A DNA stretch of 64,000 nucleotides, taken from positions 48,875 to 112,874 of the forward strand of contig CALWJT010000016.1 of assembly GCA_944381075.1 (NCBI GenBank), given 5' to 3'. Within the stretch, counting starts at the first letter, position 1, and each line of letters begins with the position of its first letter. The position numbers were made by a program, and so were the translations under genes. The stretch comes from an uncultured Clostridia bacterium (lineage in GTDB: Bacteria > Bacillota > Clostridia > Oscillospirales > CAG-272). A model generated the notes under the pieces. That model saw only the letters and a program-made list of their open reading frames with translations, ran no database searches and was not told the DNA's origin. This document shows, piece after piece, positions 63,677-64,000 of the stretch.

Positions 63677-64000
63677 ATGGACCAGCAGTTCATTCGAGAA
63701 AATATAGAACGCATCCGGCAGGACATGTCGCCGTATCCGGATGCCCGGCTGATGGCGGTGGTAAAAACGCGGACGCCGGAGGAAATCAATTTTGCCGTTT
63801 CGGAATGCGGCGTCACGCTGCTCGGAGAAAACCGTGTGCAGGAGCTGCTTTCCCACTACGACGCGCTCGACCGCCGGGCGGAAATCCATTTCATCGGAAC
63901 GCTCCAGAAAAACAAAGTCAAATACATCATCGACAAGGTATCGATGATCGAATCGCTGGACAGCATCCCGCTGGCCGAGGAAATCGACCGCCGCGCCGCA
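63677..64000 (+). CDS. YggS-family PLP homeostasis protein, N-terminal part
   Basis: The first 108 residues of a gene cut by the right edge. It is the pyridoxal phosphate-binding YggS/YlmE/PROSC family with an alanine racemase-like barrel: the PLP Lys is Lys30 in LMAVVKTRTPEEI, and LLGENRVQEL and HFIGTLQKNKVKYI are diagnostic. YggS keeps free PLP in balance. Start at 63677 follows GGGAGGAG, 15 bases after the HlyD-like gene. Confidence 0.92.
   Translation, partial: MDQQFIRENIERIRQDMSPYPDARLMAVVKTRTPEEINFAVSECGVTLLGENRVQELLSHYDALDRRAEIHFIGTLQKNKVKYIIDKVSMIESLDSIPLAEEIDRRAA

Overview
The window is chromosomal DNA from a spore-forming member of the class Clostridia, probably an Oscillospirales- or Christensenellales-type gut anaerobe; the family is inferred and not proven. 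The evidence is the gene content: an ispH-rpsA (IspH-S1) fusion behind cmk and plsC, a MurE with the meso-DAP motif DNPR, a GerW/YtfJ sporulation protein, a PASTA-containing SpoVD/PBP2-type protein, an ireB gene, and a collagen-like protein resembling exosporium filaments. The DNA is moderately GC-rich, with AT-rich sigma-A promoters that stand out clearly. No rRNA, tRNA, IS element, prophage or CRISPR array was seen.

Layout. (1) 1-3.9 kb, minus strand: the 5' part of guaA and a three-gene ABC export operon. (2) 4.0-10.8 kb, plus strand: a DeoR-family regulator followed by a 2-oxoacid/acetoin dehydrogenase complex in the order E2, E3, E1, with E1 alpha and beta fused in one 822-residue protein. 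(3) 10.8-16.9 kb: an HD phosphohydrolase divergent from a DUF3737 protein, an M28 peptidase, and a stand-alone ACP with an acyl-activating enzyme. (4) 17.1-20.1 kb: a GT2-TPR glycosyltransferase and a collagen-like protein, a likely spore-surface locus. (5) 20.1-22.8 kb: deoB-cdd nucleoside salvage and a ferritin-like protein. (6) 22.9-29.5 kb: an operon of ABC-F ATPase, flavoprotein, cmk, plsC and ispH-rpsA, then a frameshifted lipoprotein pseudogene. (7) 30.2-43.3 kb: a division and cell-wall (dcw) cluster, mraZ to ftsZ, that lacks murD, murC, murB and ftsA. (8) 43.4-46.2 kb: a LysR regulator, a small acidic Cys-rich membrane protein and prfB. (9) 46.2-54.9 kb, minus strand: a long run lon-engB-M50-scpA-scpB-DUF2953-ytfJ-dac-rluB-small protein. 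(10) 55-58.2 kb, minus strand: a trigger-factor-like FKBP lipoprotein, a TIM-barrel epimerase-like protein and lexA. (11) 58.2-64 kb: an M14 peptidase, ireB, a hypothetical gene, queA, miaA, an HlyD-like adaptor and the start of a YggS-family gene.

How the genes fit together. Most of the window is housekeeping. The dcw cluster supplies peptidoglycan precursors and the divisome. The lon operon groups proteolysis, chromosome condensation (ScpAB), sporulation and wall trimming. The DeoR-E2-E3-E1 block is one metabolic unit that turns a 2-oxoacid or acetoin into an acyl-CoA plus NADH. The more unusual items are regulatory DNA: a 12-bp-arm palindrome at the lon promoter, distant 10-bp inverted repeats around the DeoR promoter, three phased GTGG repeats before mraZ, and a promoter-like sequence with no gene behind it that faces ireB. 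The glycosyltransferase/collagen pair and a short AT-rich patch inside ispH are also notable. I did not find a clearly new defence or mobile system.
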